Source: Rhizobium sp. SEMIA4064
Lineage (GTDB): Bacteria > Pseudomonadota > Alphaproteobacteria > Rhizobiales > Rhizobiaceae
Length of the DNA stretch: 64,000 nt
NCBI RefSeq assembly: GCF_003025035.1
Contig: NZ_PYJN01000005.1
Coordinates: forward strand, 310,001-374,000
Reading direction: 5' to 3'
In this document: piece by piece, positions 8,446 through 17,055 of the stretch
Position numbering within the stretch: the stretch's first letter is position 1
Layout: each line of letters starts with the position of its first letter
Made by a program: the position numbers and the translations under genes
The notes under the pieces: generated by a model
Told to the model about the DNA's origin: nothing
The model's database searches: none
The model's input: only the letters and a program-made list of their open reading frames with translations

Positions 8446-11400
8446 CTATTTGTTGCGGGCCAGAAGTTCCTTGACGACCTGATCGCTCACCCTGCCGTCC
8501 CGCGGCAGGCCGACCGATTTCTGGAAGCTCTTCAGCGCGGCGACGGTCTTCCCGCCCATATTGCCGTCCGGCGGACCGGCGTCGAAGCCGTTGTTGTTAA
8601 GGATCGCCTGGATGTTGCGGATCGCCTTCTTCATGTCGATCGAGGCGGTGTTGACGCCTTTGCCGGTCGTCCATTCCTCAGGGATGGTCGTGCCGTTTGC
8701 CTTGGCGTCCAGCGGCTGCGCCTTCCAGAGGTCGACCTTGGCGCGGGCGCTTTCGAGTTCGTCCTGCTTCATGGCGTTCGCCACTTCGTCGCGCTTCTGC
8801 GAGGCGTCCTTGTCGCCACCCTTTGCGGCGATCGCGAACCATTTGTAGGATTCCTGCAGGTCCTGCTTCACGCCGTTGCCGCGTGCATAGAGGATGGCAA
8901 GGTTGAACTGGCTGTCGGACACGCCGAGATTGGCCGCCTTGATGAACCAGTTCGCCGCCGTCGGATAGTCCTGCGGACCGGCTGCACCGGAAGCGTAGAG
9001 GACGGCGAGGTTGTGCATGGCGCTGGCATTGCCCTGATTGGCGGCCTGCTCGTAATAGCCTTTGGCCTTGACGAGATCGCGCTCGAGACCGTTGCCCTTC
9101 TCGTACATGCTGGCGAGCCGGTATTGCGCCGGCGCAAAACCCTTGTCGGCGGAAAGCTGATACCAGCTCGCTGCCTGCTTGAGATCGGCCGTAACGCCGC
9201 GGCCATCCGTGTAGCGCACGCCGATTTCGAACAGAGCGACGGGGTCGCCGGACTTGGCGGCGGCAACGAGCGTTGGCGGCTGGATGCCATCAGGCACGGC
9301 GATCGCAGCGGCCGGCGCGGATGCCTGAGCCGCGTCAGGCGCCGGGGTCGTCGTGGCATTGGCGGGCACGAAGGCAGCAGTTTGCTGAGCAGGCGTGGCG
9401 CTCCCGGCCGGCGTCAGGGTTTCGCTGGTCGGTTTGCCGTCGAGGGGGGCTGCCGCTGTCAGATGATCGTTCGTCGGCACCGCGGCCGGATTTGCCGGCG
9501 CAGCGGAGGATTGTGCAGCGTCTCCAGCATCGGCGGCCGGAGCCTGTGTCGGTACCTGGGTGGCAGGCGCATTCGCTGCCGCCTGAGCGTTCGAGGCCGG
9601 CATTTGAGCGGCATTGGCGGAGGCTCCGTTTGTCGCGGTATTTTCGGCAGCCGAGGTCAGCACCGAAACTTCGGCCGGCGGTGCCTTCTGGCCGCGCGTC
9701 AGCGTGTTGACGAGCGGGAAGGCCATGATGGCAAGCAGGGCTGCGCCGATAGCAAGCAGAATGGGACGGCGGAAGCGCGAGAATGCACCGCGTTTCTTCT
9801 CGCCGTTCTTAGAGGCAGGAGCCGAGCGCTGTGTCTGATCCACTTCCATTGCGGCCGCCTGCGCGGCACGGCGAGCAGCGGCGATATAATCGGCGCGTTC
9901 GTTTTCGGTCGGCTGTTTGATGGTGCCGCTGCGCGCGGCATTCTGGCTGGCGCGCACGCGTTCCAGGATCTTCTTGATATCCGGCGCCCCCGAGCCCGGC
10001 TCGAGCAGCTCATTCGCGTCCTCGGCCGGCATCATGTCGACGGGGTCGATCGACGGCGCCTGTTCGATGACAGGCCGGTCGGGCAGGAAGATCGGCTCAG
10101 CCTTCTCAGGCATGAAGAAACGTCTGCCGAGGCTGGCGAGCAGGCTGGGTTTCGCCCCATCCTTCTTCGCAGCCGCTTTGATCTCCGCCTTGGTAACGGC
10201 TTCCACAGCTTGCGCGACTGCGGCTTCCGGCGATGCCGCGGATTCGGCAGACGCGACGGTGCGGATGACCGGCCCGGCCTTTTGTGGGGCTGCCAAAGGC
10301 GGTTTCACCGCTGCCGTGTCAGCCGGAGCAAAAACCTCGCTCTCGAATTTTGCGGCAGGCATGGCAGGCGCCGGCTGGCGATGTTCCATATGGTCCAGCC
10401 GGTCTGCGATCTGCAGCAGCGTGTCGTGCAGCGCTTCGAAAGTGCGATGGGTGCGCTCGTCGCTGCTGCGGCTGAGGTCTTCGAGATGGCGAAGGTCTTC
10501 TGCAAGCGCCGTCATCGCCGACATGTCGACGGCCGGCACGCCATGGCCGAGCATGCCTTCGCGGGAATAGGCTTCGACGACCGCTTCCGCCGCGTGGCGG
10601 GCGGCTTCGATGATATACTCGTCATTGGTCGCCATATAATCTTCGATCGCACTCATGCGGCGGTCGAAATCGGCGGGAACATCGGCGACGGTCCGCTGCT
10701 CGTTCATCAGCAGCGTCGAGAGATGGGCAATCTGCTCTTCGAGATTGCGCAGCGACTGCGTATCGGTCGGCGGTGCCGCGGTGCTCGCTTCCAGCCGCAT
10801 GGCGATATCGGAAAGACGGCCTTCCAGCCGGCGGACAGCACCATCGTCGAGGTTTGCGGCCGGGTGCGGTGGATGGAAATCCATTTCATCGATGCGCCGG
10901 GCCAGATAATCCAGCCGTTCGGCCAGCGCATGGTCGACCGAGCCGTGTTCCAGCGCATCGATCTTGCGGGAGATGTCGGCGAGGTGGTTGACCAGTTCCG
11001 GCTGCGGTGCTGCCTTCTGTGAGCGCTCCATCAGATAGGAGAGCTGATCCAGGCGCTCTTCCAGTCGGGCGGCCGCCTTGGCATTGCCGAGTTCGTCGAT
11101 GCGCATCGCCAGCGCTTCGAGACGTCCGGAAAGATCGTCCGCCGGCTGGCGCCGCGCCGCTTCACGGCTCATCATGTCGAGCTGGTCGGCAAGGTCACTG
11201 ATGCGGCCTTCAAGCCGCTGCATCGCCTGATCCTGTGGCTGTATCATGCCGCCGAAGCTTTCCACAGCGGTGGCGATCGAGAGCAGCTTGTTTTCCAGCG
11301 CGTGCACGGCGGGGCTGTCGCTCATGCTGCCAAGATGCTGCTTGATATCATCCAGGCGATAAGCGAGCGATACCAGCTCGTCCTGTAGACCATTCGTGTC

Positions 11401-12186
11401 GATCGCTTGCACCTGACGTTCGACGTGGTGCAACGAATCCTCGCGGGCGAGCCCGTCCATCAGCGAGCGCAGTTCTTCGAACTCCGCCTTCAGGCCGGCC
11501 GTTTCCGGCTGGCCGGGATGGCCAGCGAGCTGGCTGATGCTGTCGGCAAGCCGCGCCATGTCCTCGCGCACATCGGCGGCGAAATGCTTGTCCTCGGCAT
11601 TGTCGCGGATGTCGCGGATTTCGGCGCGCAATGCGCTGACTTCGCGGGCAATGCTATCCGCGATATCCCGTTTCAGGTCTTGCCGCAGGTTGACCAGCGC
11701 CTGAGCGATATCGATGGAGCTTTCCGGGGCAGAGCGCAGCGCCGAAGGCAGAGGCGGCCGCGACGCCGGATTTTCGCTAAAGCGCCCGCCAAGCGGTTGC
11801 CGCTCCGCAATTGGTGCTTCCTCACGGCGGGTGTGCAGGCGCTCGCGGCTCGCCTCGAGCGCGCGCTGGCGCTGGCGGATTTCGGCAAGCGGATCGGGCC
11901 GTAAATCGGCTTCCGCACGTTCAGTGCGGAGGGGACGTTCATAAGGGCGCGCGTAGGCGTCGCGCTCGGTGCGTGGCGTGCGGTCGGAAAGAGGAGCGCG
12001 CTCCGGCATCGGTGTCCGCTCGGGCGCCGCGGCATAACCGTTTGCCACACGCTGGCGCGTGTCCCGGGCGCCAGCCGTGCCCATCAGGCCTTCGATGCGC
12101 GCTTCCAGCCCCTCGATGGTGCGGCTCAACGCATCCAGCGACGTCCAGTCGCCCGTGCCGGTAGGATTTGATCGCGATCCGCTCAT
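8446..12186 (-). CDS. PodJ-like polarity/peptidoglycan-binding protein with Sel1 repeats
   Basis: About 1246 residues. The N-terminal ~700 residues are charged and coiled-coil rich (repeated RLEGRLSDIA / LEERLDQL segments). A single transmembrane helix lies near residue 805-827 (ILLAIGAALLAIMAFPLV) after a basic RFRRP stretch. An Ala/Pro/Thr-rich periplasmic linker follows, then Sel1/TPR-like repeats (ALFEIGVRYTDGRG, AQYRLASMYEKGNG, AMHNLAVLYASGA, SQFNLAILYARGNG) and a C-terminal peptidoglycan-binding domain (NGFDAGPPDGNMGGKTVAALKSF). This is the PodJ layout: a cytoplasmic scaffold with a periplasmic cell-wall end, localised at a cell pole. ATG 12186 is used; a TTG 11 codons upstream is possible. 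Confidence 0.85.
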   Translation of the reverse strand: MSGSRSNPTGTGDWTSLDALSRTIEGLEARIEGLMGTAGARDTRQRVANGYAAAPERTPMPERAPLSDRTPRTERDAYARPYERPLRTERAEADLRPDPLAEIRQRQRALEASRERLHTRREEAPIAERQPLGGRFSENPASRPPLPSALRSAPESSIDIAQALVNLRQDLKRDIADSIAREVSALRAEIRDIRDNAEDKHFAADVREDMARLADSISQLAGHPGQPETAGLKAEFEELRSLMDGLAREDSLHHVERQVQAIDTNGLQDELVSLAYRLDDIKQHLGSMSDSPAVHALENKLLSIATAVESFGGMIQPQDQAMQRLEGRISDLADQLDMMSREAARRQPADDLSGRLEALAMRIDELGNAKAAARLEERLDQLSYLMERSQKAAPQPELVNHLADISRKIDALEHGSVDHALAERLDYLARRIDEMDFHPPHPAANLDDGAVRRLEGRLSDIAMRLEASTAAPPTDTQSLRNLEEQIAHLSTLLMNEQRTVADVPADFDRRMSAIEDYMATNDEYIIEAARHAAEAVVEAYSREGMLGHGVPAVDMSAMTALAEDLRHLEDLSRSSDERTHRTFEALHDTLLQIADRLDHMEHRQPAPAMPAAKFESEVFAPADTAAVKPPLAAPQKAGPVIRTVASAESAASPEAAVAQAVEAVTKAEIKAAAKKDGAKPSLLASLGRRFFMPEKAEPIFLPDRPVIEQAPSIDPVDMMPAEDANELLEPGSGAPDIKKILERVRASQNAARSGTIKQPTENERADYIAAARRAAQAAAMEVDQTQRSAPASKNGEKKRGAFSRFRRPILLAIGAALLAIMAFPLVNTLTRGQKAPPAEVSVLTSAAENTATNGASANAAQMPASNAQAAANAPATQVPTQAPAADAGDAAQSSAAPANPAAVPTNDHLTAAAPLDGKPTSETLTPAGSATPAQQTAAFVPANATTTPAPDAAQASAPAAAIAVPDGIQPPTLVAAAKSGDPVALFEIGVRYTDGRGVTADLKQAASWYQLSADKGFAPAQYRLASMYEKGNGLERDLVKAKGYYEQAANQGNASAMHNLAVLYASGAAGPQDYPTAANWFIKAANLGVSDSQFNLAILYARGNGVKQDLQESYKWFAIAAKGGDKDASQKRDEVANAMKQDELESARAKVDLWKAQPLDAKANGTTIPEEWTTGKGVNTASIDMKKAIRNIQAILNNNGFDAGPPDGNMGGKTVAALKSFQKSVGLPRDGRVSDQVVKELLARNK

Positions 12187-12652
12187 CTTCTTGCTCGCTT
12201 CGACATATGGACCACTCAAAGGCCATCTTCGCTTGTGGAACGCTGCTTCGCGGGTTCACGCGCAGACCGCATCCCACCGTTCGGAAAGAAATAGTTTATT
12301 AGGCTTTCCTCAGGCTGAACCGCGAAACGGCGCTCCATCAAGCTAAAGATGAAAGAAACGCGAAGCATCGCTGCTCATCCCGCACAATTCACGAAACGTA
12401 GTAAACAACCCGTTAAGTTTTGGCGAAATCTTAACCTTTTATTTCGGCCTTGTTGTTGAATATGCTCATGTTCTTATGGATTTGACGGGTGCTGCCGCTG
12501 GTGAGATGGGCGCATTGAACATCAATCATTCCTTCTGTCCCGCGCTGGTTGAAGGGTCGAGATGCGTAGCCTTAAAATTGAACTCCATTATCCTTTTCTC
12601 AACTGAGTTGTGGAATCATAGATTGATTTGAATATTCTTGGGAGCCGAGTGC
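12187..12652. other. Long AT-rich intergenic region upstream of two divergent genes
   Basis: 466 bp between the PodJ-like gene (minus) and the acyltransferase (plus), clearly more AT-rich than the genes. It contains an interrupted dyad GTTAAG - 12 nt - CTTAAC (12412-12435), whose TTAA cores resemble CtrA-type half-sites but not at the classical 7-nt spacing. No coding sequence was recognised. Confidence 0.5.
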
Positions 12653-13681
12653 GTGCCGCCATCCATCGCCCGTGAACCGGATCAGGCGCATCACATCCCG
12701 GCCCTCGATGGATGGCGCGGGCTGGCGGTTATCGTGGTTTTGATGGGCCATTTCGGGGCCGACCGATATCTGCCAAACTTCAGCTCCTTCGGCGTCGATC
12801 TGTTCTTTGTGTTGTCGGGGCGATTGATGGCGGACATTCTGTTCGTCAAGCAGATGCCGATACCGATGTTCTTCGCCAAACGGTTTGCGCGCGTCTATCC
12901 CGCATTGTTTGTGTTCATATTGATTACCAGTCTCGCATTTCACGGTACGTTCGGAGAATATGACCTGAAAGTCGCCGCTTCGGCGCTGACATTCACCCTG
13001 AACTACGCCATGGCCTATGGGCACCCGTTTTCCCTGTTGGATCATATCTGGTCCCTATGCGTCGAAGAGCATAGTTATATCCTGCTTGCCTTGATCGCCT
13101 TCGCCACGCGCTCGCGAAGCAAACCCATCACCTGGGGCATCATTTTCGCGGCGGGATTGATGGCGCTGATCAATGGCGTAATTCGAGTCCACATGTCGGA
13201 GGGAGACCCCGGTGTGGTGATGTGGCGCACCGATGTCGCCATGGCTGGGATCTTCATCTCCGCAGCCCTCTTCATTGTTCTCCGACCAAGCCTGCATCGG
13301 GATCATTGGACATGGATTGCACCATGCGCCCTGGTGAGCGCGATCTTGGCGCGGATGTTTGGCGTAGATGCTATAGTCTTTTTTGGCGTCAAAACGATCC
13401 TGCTGGCAATGGCTGTGATCGGGATCGAATATTCCGCCCCATGGTTCCGCAGGAATTTCGAAGGCAATATGCTCCGCTTTGTCGGGCAGTGCTCCTTCTC
13501 GATCTATCTATGGCAGGAACCCTTTTTTAGGCTTGCCGGTTCGGGGATTCTGCCCTCCGCTTTGTCGCTCATACTGGGTATCGCCTGTGGTGTGGCAAGC
13601 TACGACCTCATCGAACGCCCTCTGCGTGCCACGCTTAACGCCATGTTCAGCCGCCGGCCCGTCGAGCAAACTCTCGCCTGA
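12653..13681 (+). CDS. Acyltransferase 3 family membrane protein (OafA/YrhL-like)
   Basis: 342-residue integral membrane acyltransferase. The family signature is at the N-terminus (HIPALDGWRGLAVIVVLMGHF, with the conserved H), then FGVDLFFVLSGRLM and FAKRFARVYPALF, a WSLCVEEHSYIL motif and about ten helices ending in a FSIYLWQEPFF segment. Such enzymes O-acetylate surface polysaccharides, LPS or Nod factors; the acceptor is unknown. GTG 12653 is chosen because GGAG lies 8 nt upstream; TTG 12638 is an alternative. Codon third positions look less GC-biased than in neighbours, a weak hint of acquisition. Confidence 0.88.
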   Translation: MPPSIAREPDQAHHIPALDGWRGLAVIVVLMGHFGADRYLPNFSSFGVDLFFVLSGRLMADILFVKQMPIPMFFAKRFARVYPALFVFILITSLAFHGTFGEYDLKVAASALTFTLNYAMAYGHPFSLLDHIWSLCVEEHSYILLALIAFATRSRSKPITWGIIFAAGLMALINGVIRVHMSEGDPGVVMWRTDVAMAGIFISAALFIVLRPSLHRDHWTWIAPCALVSAILARMFGVDAIVFFGVKTILLAMAVIGIEYSAPWFRRNFEGNMLRFVGQCSFSIYLWQEPFFRLAGSGILPSALSLILGIACGVASYDLIERPLRATLNAMFSRRPVEQTLA

Positions 13682-13852
13682 CTTCGGGTTTACAGAAGCT
13701 CCGCATGACCGATCGGACGGATGTCGAGAGATCGATGATCCTATTTTTCGATAAGCGGGCAGCCATAGGGTAAGCACATCTCCGTCGCCTGCGGCATCAT
13801 TTCCATTGCCGGCTTCGCCATCCTGCCTAAAAATTCGTTTTGCCTCACGAAT

Positions 13853-13874
13853 TTGACGTTTACGCAAACGTCAA
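13853..13874 (+). promoter_or_regulatory. Near-perfect palindrome in the beta-oxidation operon promoter
   Basis: Arms TTGACGTTT and AAACGTCAA (9 bp, perfect) around a 4-nt ACGC centre. The left arm doubles as a TTGACG -35 box, and an AT-rich TATTTT lies about where a -10 would fall, so the palindrome fills the spacer, as is typical of MerR-family operators. It strongly resembles LiuR-type sites of acyl-CoA and branched-chain catabolism genes. No MerR gene is in the window. Confidence 0.7.
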
Positions 13875-13938
13875 TATTTTGTAAGGCTAGGTGAAAGGCC
13901 GGAATGCGAGTCCGGTGGCAATTGGAGGAATTCGAAAG

Positions 13939-15735
13939 ATGCCAGTCTACAAGGCCCCGGTGAACGACACGCTTTTCGTCCTGAACGATGTGCTCGGACT
14001 GGAGCGTTACAACAATCTGCCGGGTTTTGCCGAAGCCAGTCCCGATATGATCGAGGCGATCGTCGGCGAGGCGGCCAAGTTGTCGGAAGAAGTGCTTTTT
14101 CCGCTGAATTACTCTGGCGATCAGGAAGGCTGCGTGCGCCATGACGACGGCACGGTCTCGACGCCGAAGGGCTTCAAGGAGGCCTACCGTGCCTACTACG
14201 AGGGCGGCTGGCTGGGCCTGGCGGTGCCGGAGGAGTTCGGAGGGCAGGGATTGCCCTATACGCTGCATTGCGCTGTCGGCGAATATACCTCTGCGGCCAA
14301 TATGTCGCTGATGATGTATCCGGGCCTGACGCAGGGCGCGATCGCCGCCATTCTCGTGCATGGTTCGGAGGAGCAGAAGCGGACCTATTTGCCGAAGATG
14401 GTCGAGGGCACCTGGTCCGGCACCATGAACCTCACCGAGCCGCATTGCGGCACCGATCTCGGCCTGCTGCGCACCAAGGCGGTTCCGCAAGGCGACGGCA
14501 GCTACAAAATCTCTGGCCAGAAGATCTTCATCTCTGCCGGCGAACACGACATGACGGACAATATCGTGCATCTGGTGCTCGCCCGCATCGAGGGCGCACC
14601 GGAAGGTACGAAGGGCATTTCGCTGTTCATCGTGCCGAAATTCATGGTCGGGTCGGATGGTTTGCCAGGCGCGCGCAACGCGGTCTCCTGCGGCGCGATC
14701 GAGCACAAGATGGGCATTCACGGCAACGCCACCTGCGTCATGAACTATGACGAGGCCACCGGCTTCCTGATCGGCGCCGAGAACAAGGGCCTCAACGCCA
14801 TGTTCGTGATGATGAACGAGGCGCGCCTCGGCGTCGGTCTGCAGGGGCTGTCGATCGCCGAAATCGCCTACCAGAATGCCGTCGCCTATGCCCGCGAGCG
14901 CATCCAGGGGCGCTCGCTCTCCGGCCCGAAGGCGCCGGACAAGAAAGCCGATCCGATCATCGTCCATCCCGATATTCGCCGCTCGCTGATGACCATCCGC
15001 GCCTTCAACGAAGCCGGCCGCGCCTTCCTGCTGTGGACGGCGCTGAAGTCCGATATTGCCCACCGCTCGCCGGACGAGAAGGAACGCCAGGCGGCAGATG
15101 ATATCCTTGGCCTGGCGACGCCGATCCTGAAGGGCGTCATGACCGATAAGGGCTTTGAGCATGCAGTCATGGCGCAGCAGGTCTTCGGCGGCCACGGCTA
15201 TATCGAAGAGCATGGTATGAGCCAGTATGTTCGCGATGCCCGCATCACCATGATCTACGAAGGCGCCAACGGCATCCAGGCGCTGGATCTGGTCGGGCGT
15301 AAATTGGCACTGAACGGCGGCCGCGCCGTCATGGCGCTGTTCAAGGAGATCGGCGATTTCTGTGAGGAAAACCGCAATGACGAGCAGATGGCCTTCTTCA
15401 CCAAGCATCTGAAGAAGGGCTTGAACGACGTCCAGGCCGCGACCATGTGGTTCATGCAGAACGCCATGGCCAAGCCGGACAATGCCGGCGCCGGCTCCAC
15501 GGATTACATGCACCTCTTCGGCCTCGTCGTTCTCGGCTACATGTGGGCGAAGATGGCGAAGGCGGCGCAAGCCGGTCTTACCGACGGCGACAGCGCCCGC
15601 GCGGATTATTTGAAGAACAAGCTTGTCACGGCGCGGTTCTACATGGAGCGCATCATGCCGGAAACGGCGCTGCGCAAGGCTCGCATCGAAACCGGCGCCG
15701 ACACGATGATGGAACTGGCGGCGGAAGCTTTTTGA
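13939..15735 (+). CDS. Acyl-CoA dehydrogenase (long form with C-terminal extension)
   Basis: 598-residue flavoprotein performing the first step of beta-oxidation (acyl-CoA to trans-2-enoyl-CoA). It has the N-terminal extension [19 protein letters not shown] found in the ~600-residue subclass, the central [19 protein letters not shown] flavin/substrate segment, the [22 protein letters not shown] motif and the likely catalytic glutamate in [14 protein letters not shown], plus a C-terminal domain. ATG 13939 has GGAGG upstream, and the reading frame before it crosses the promoter. It is the first gene of a three-gene fatty-acid or related acyl-CoA degradation operon. Confidence 0.93.
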   Translation: MPVYKAPVNDTLFVLNDVLGLERYNNLPGFAEASPDMIEAIVGEAAKLSEEVLFPLNYSGDQEGCVRHDDGTVSTPKGFKEAYRAYYEGGWLGLAVPEEFGGQGLPYTLHCAVGEYTSAANMSLMMYPGLTQGAIAAILVHGSEEQKRTYLPKMVEGTWSGTMNLTEPHCGTDLGLLRTKAVPQGDGSYKISGQKIFISAGEHDMTDNIVHLVLARIEGAPEGTKGISLFIVPKFMVGSDGLPGARNAVSCGAIEHKMGIHGNATCVMNYDEATGFLIGAENKGLNAMFVMMNEARLGVGLQGLSIAEIAYQNAVAYARERIQGRSLSGPKAPDKKADPIIVHPDIRRSLMTIRAFNEAGRAFLLWTALKSDIAHRSPDEKERQAADDILGLATPILKGVMTDKGFEHAVMAQQVFGGHGYIEEHGMSQYVRDARITMIYEGANGIQALDLVGRKLALNGGRAVMALFKEIGDFCEENRNDEQMAFFTKHLKKGLNDVQAATMWFMQNAMAKPDNAGAGSTDYMHLFGLVVLGYMWAKMAKAAQAGLTDGDSARADYLKNKLVTARFYMERIMPETALRKARIETGADTMMELAAEAF

Positions 15736-15832
15736 CTTCTACCTTCTCCCCCGCTGGGGAGAGATAATGACGACGCGATCAACCGCCGGACAAAGAATTT
15801 GAAGGCGGCTTGCCGCCGCAGGGAGATGAGAC

Positions 15833-17041
15833 ATGACCAAGGTTTTCATTTACGACCATGTGCGCACGCCGCGCGGGCGCGGCAAGAAGGATGGGGCGCT
15901 GCATGAAGTGCCTTCCGTTCGCCTTGCCGCCAAGACATTGGAGGCAATCCGCGACCGCAACGGGCTCGATACGAAGACGGTCGATGACATCATCATGGGC
16001 TGCGTCGATCCGGTGATGGATGCCGGCGCCGTCATTCCCAAGGCAGCCGCATTCGAGGCGGGTTATTCGACCACGGCCCCCGGCATACAGATCTCGCGCT
16101 TCTGTGCCTCCGGCCTCGATGCCGTGAATTTCGGCGCAGCTAAGATCGCGCAGGGAGCCGACGATATCGTCATCGCTGGTGGCGTCGAAAGCATGTCGCG
16201 CGTCGGCCTCGGCATGTCCGGCGGCGCCTGGTTCATGGATCCCTCGGTGAACTTTCCGGCCTATTTCATGCCGCAGGGCGTATCCGCCGATCTCATCGCC
16301 ACCAAATACGGTTTCTCCCGCGATGATGTCGACGCCTATGCTGTCGAAAGCCAGAAGCGGGCCGCCCATGCCTGGGAGAAGGGCTATTTCAAGAATTCCG
16401 TGATCCCGGTGAAGGATGTGAACGGCCTGACCATCCTCGACAGGGATGAGCATATGCGTCCCGGCACCGATATGCAGGCGCTGGCCTCGCTCAATCCATC
16501 CTTCCGGATGCCGGGTGAGATGGGCGGTTTCGAAGCGGTCGGCATTCAGGCGCATCCTGAAGTCGAGCGCATCAACTATGTGCATCACGCCGGCAATTCC
16601 TCCGGCATCGTCGATGGCGCGGCCGCTGTGCTGCTCGGCTCCAAGGCGGGCGGCGAGAGCATGGGGCTGAAGCCGCGGGGCCGGATCAAGGCTTTTGCCA
16701 ATATCGGTTCCGACCCGGCGCTGATGCTGACCGGCCCGGTCGACGTCACCGAGAAGCTCTTGAAACGCACTGGCATGAAGCTCGCCGACATCGACCTCTT
16801 CGAGCTCAACGAGGCCTTCGCTGCCGTCGTGCTGCGCTACATGCAGGCTTTCGATATCGGCCACGACAAGATCAACGTCAACGGCGGTGCGATCGCCATG
16901 GGTCATCCGCTTGGCGCCACCGGCGCGATGATCCTCGGCACGGTGCTGGACGAGCTGGAGCGGCGCGATCTCAACACAGCGCTGGTGACACTCTGCATCG
17001 GCGCCGGCATGGGCACCGCCACGATCGTCGAACGCGTCTGA
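15833..17041 (+). CDS. Acetyl-CoA C-acetyltransferase (thiolase)
   Basis: 402-residue thiolase catalysing CoA-dependent cleavage of 3-ketoacyl-CoA. The active-site residues are all present: nucleophilic Cys91 in SRFCASGLDAV, His358 in MGHPLGATGA and Cys388 in CIGAGMG. The gene sits between the acyl-CoA dehydrogenase (97 bp upstream) and the bifunctional hydratase/dehydrogenase (14 bp downstream). A GGGAGATGAG sequence precedes the ATG. The upstream gap holds a short GC-rich inverted motif (near 15743-15760) related to the intergenic repeats elsewhere in the window, and a GGCGGC/GCCGCC hairpin. Confidence 0.94.
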   Translation: MTKVFIYDHVRTPRGRGKKDGALHEVPSVRLAAKTLEAIRDRNGLDTKTVDDIIMGCVDPVMDAGAVIPKAAAFEAGYSTTAPGIQISRFCASGLDAVNFGAAKIAQGADDIVIAGGVESMSRVGLGMSGGAWFMDPSVNFPAYFMPQGVSADLIATKYGFSRDDVDAYAVESQKRAAHAWEKGYFKNSVIPVKDVNGLTILDRDEHMRPGTDMQALASLNPSFRMPGEMGGFEAVGIQAHPEVERINYVHHAGNSSGIVDGAAAVLLGSKAGGESMGLKPRGRIKAFANIGSDPALMLTGPVDVTEKLLKRTGMKLADIDLFELNEAFAAVVLRYMQAFDIGHDKINVNGGAIAMGHPLGATGAMILGTVLDELERRDLNTALVTLCIGAGMGTATIVERV

Positions 17042-17055
17042 GGGGAGCGGAAACA

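Noticed and set aside
8254..11022. A 922-codon open frame on the plus strand
   Set aside because: It lies antisense to the PodJ-like gene, whose domains are clear. Its composition is that of a complement of GC-rich coding sequence, with no recognisable domain.
13741..15570. A 609-codon minus-strand frame opposite the acyl-CoA dehydrogenase
   Set aside because: A shadow of the real gene caused by GC-rich third positions; it also crosses the operator palindrome.
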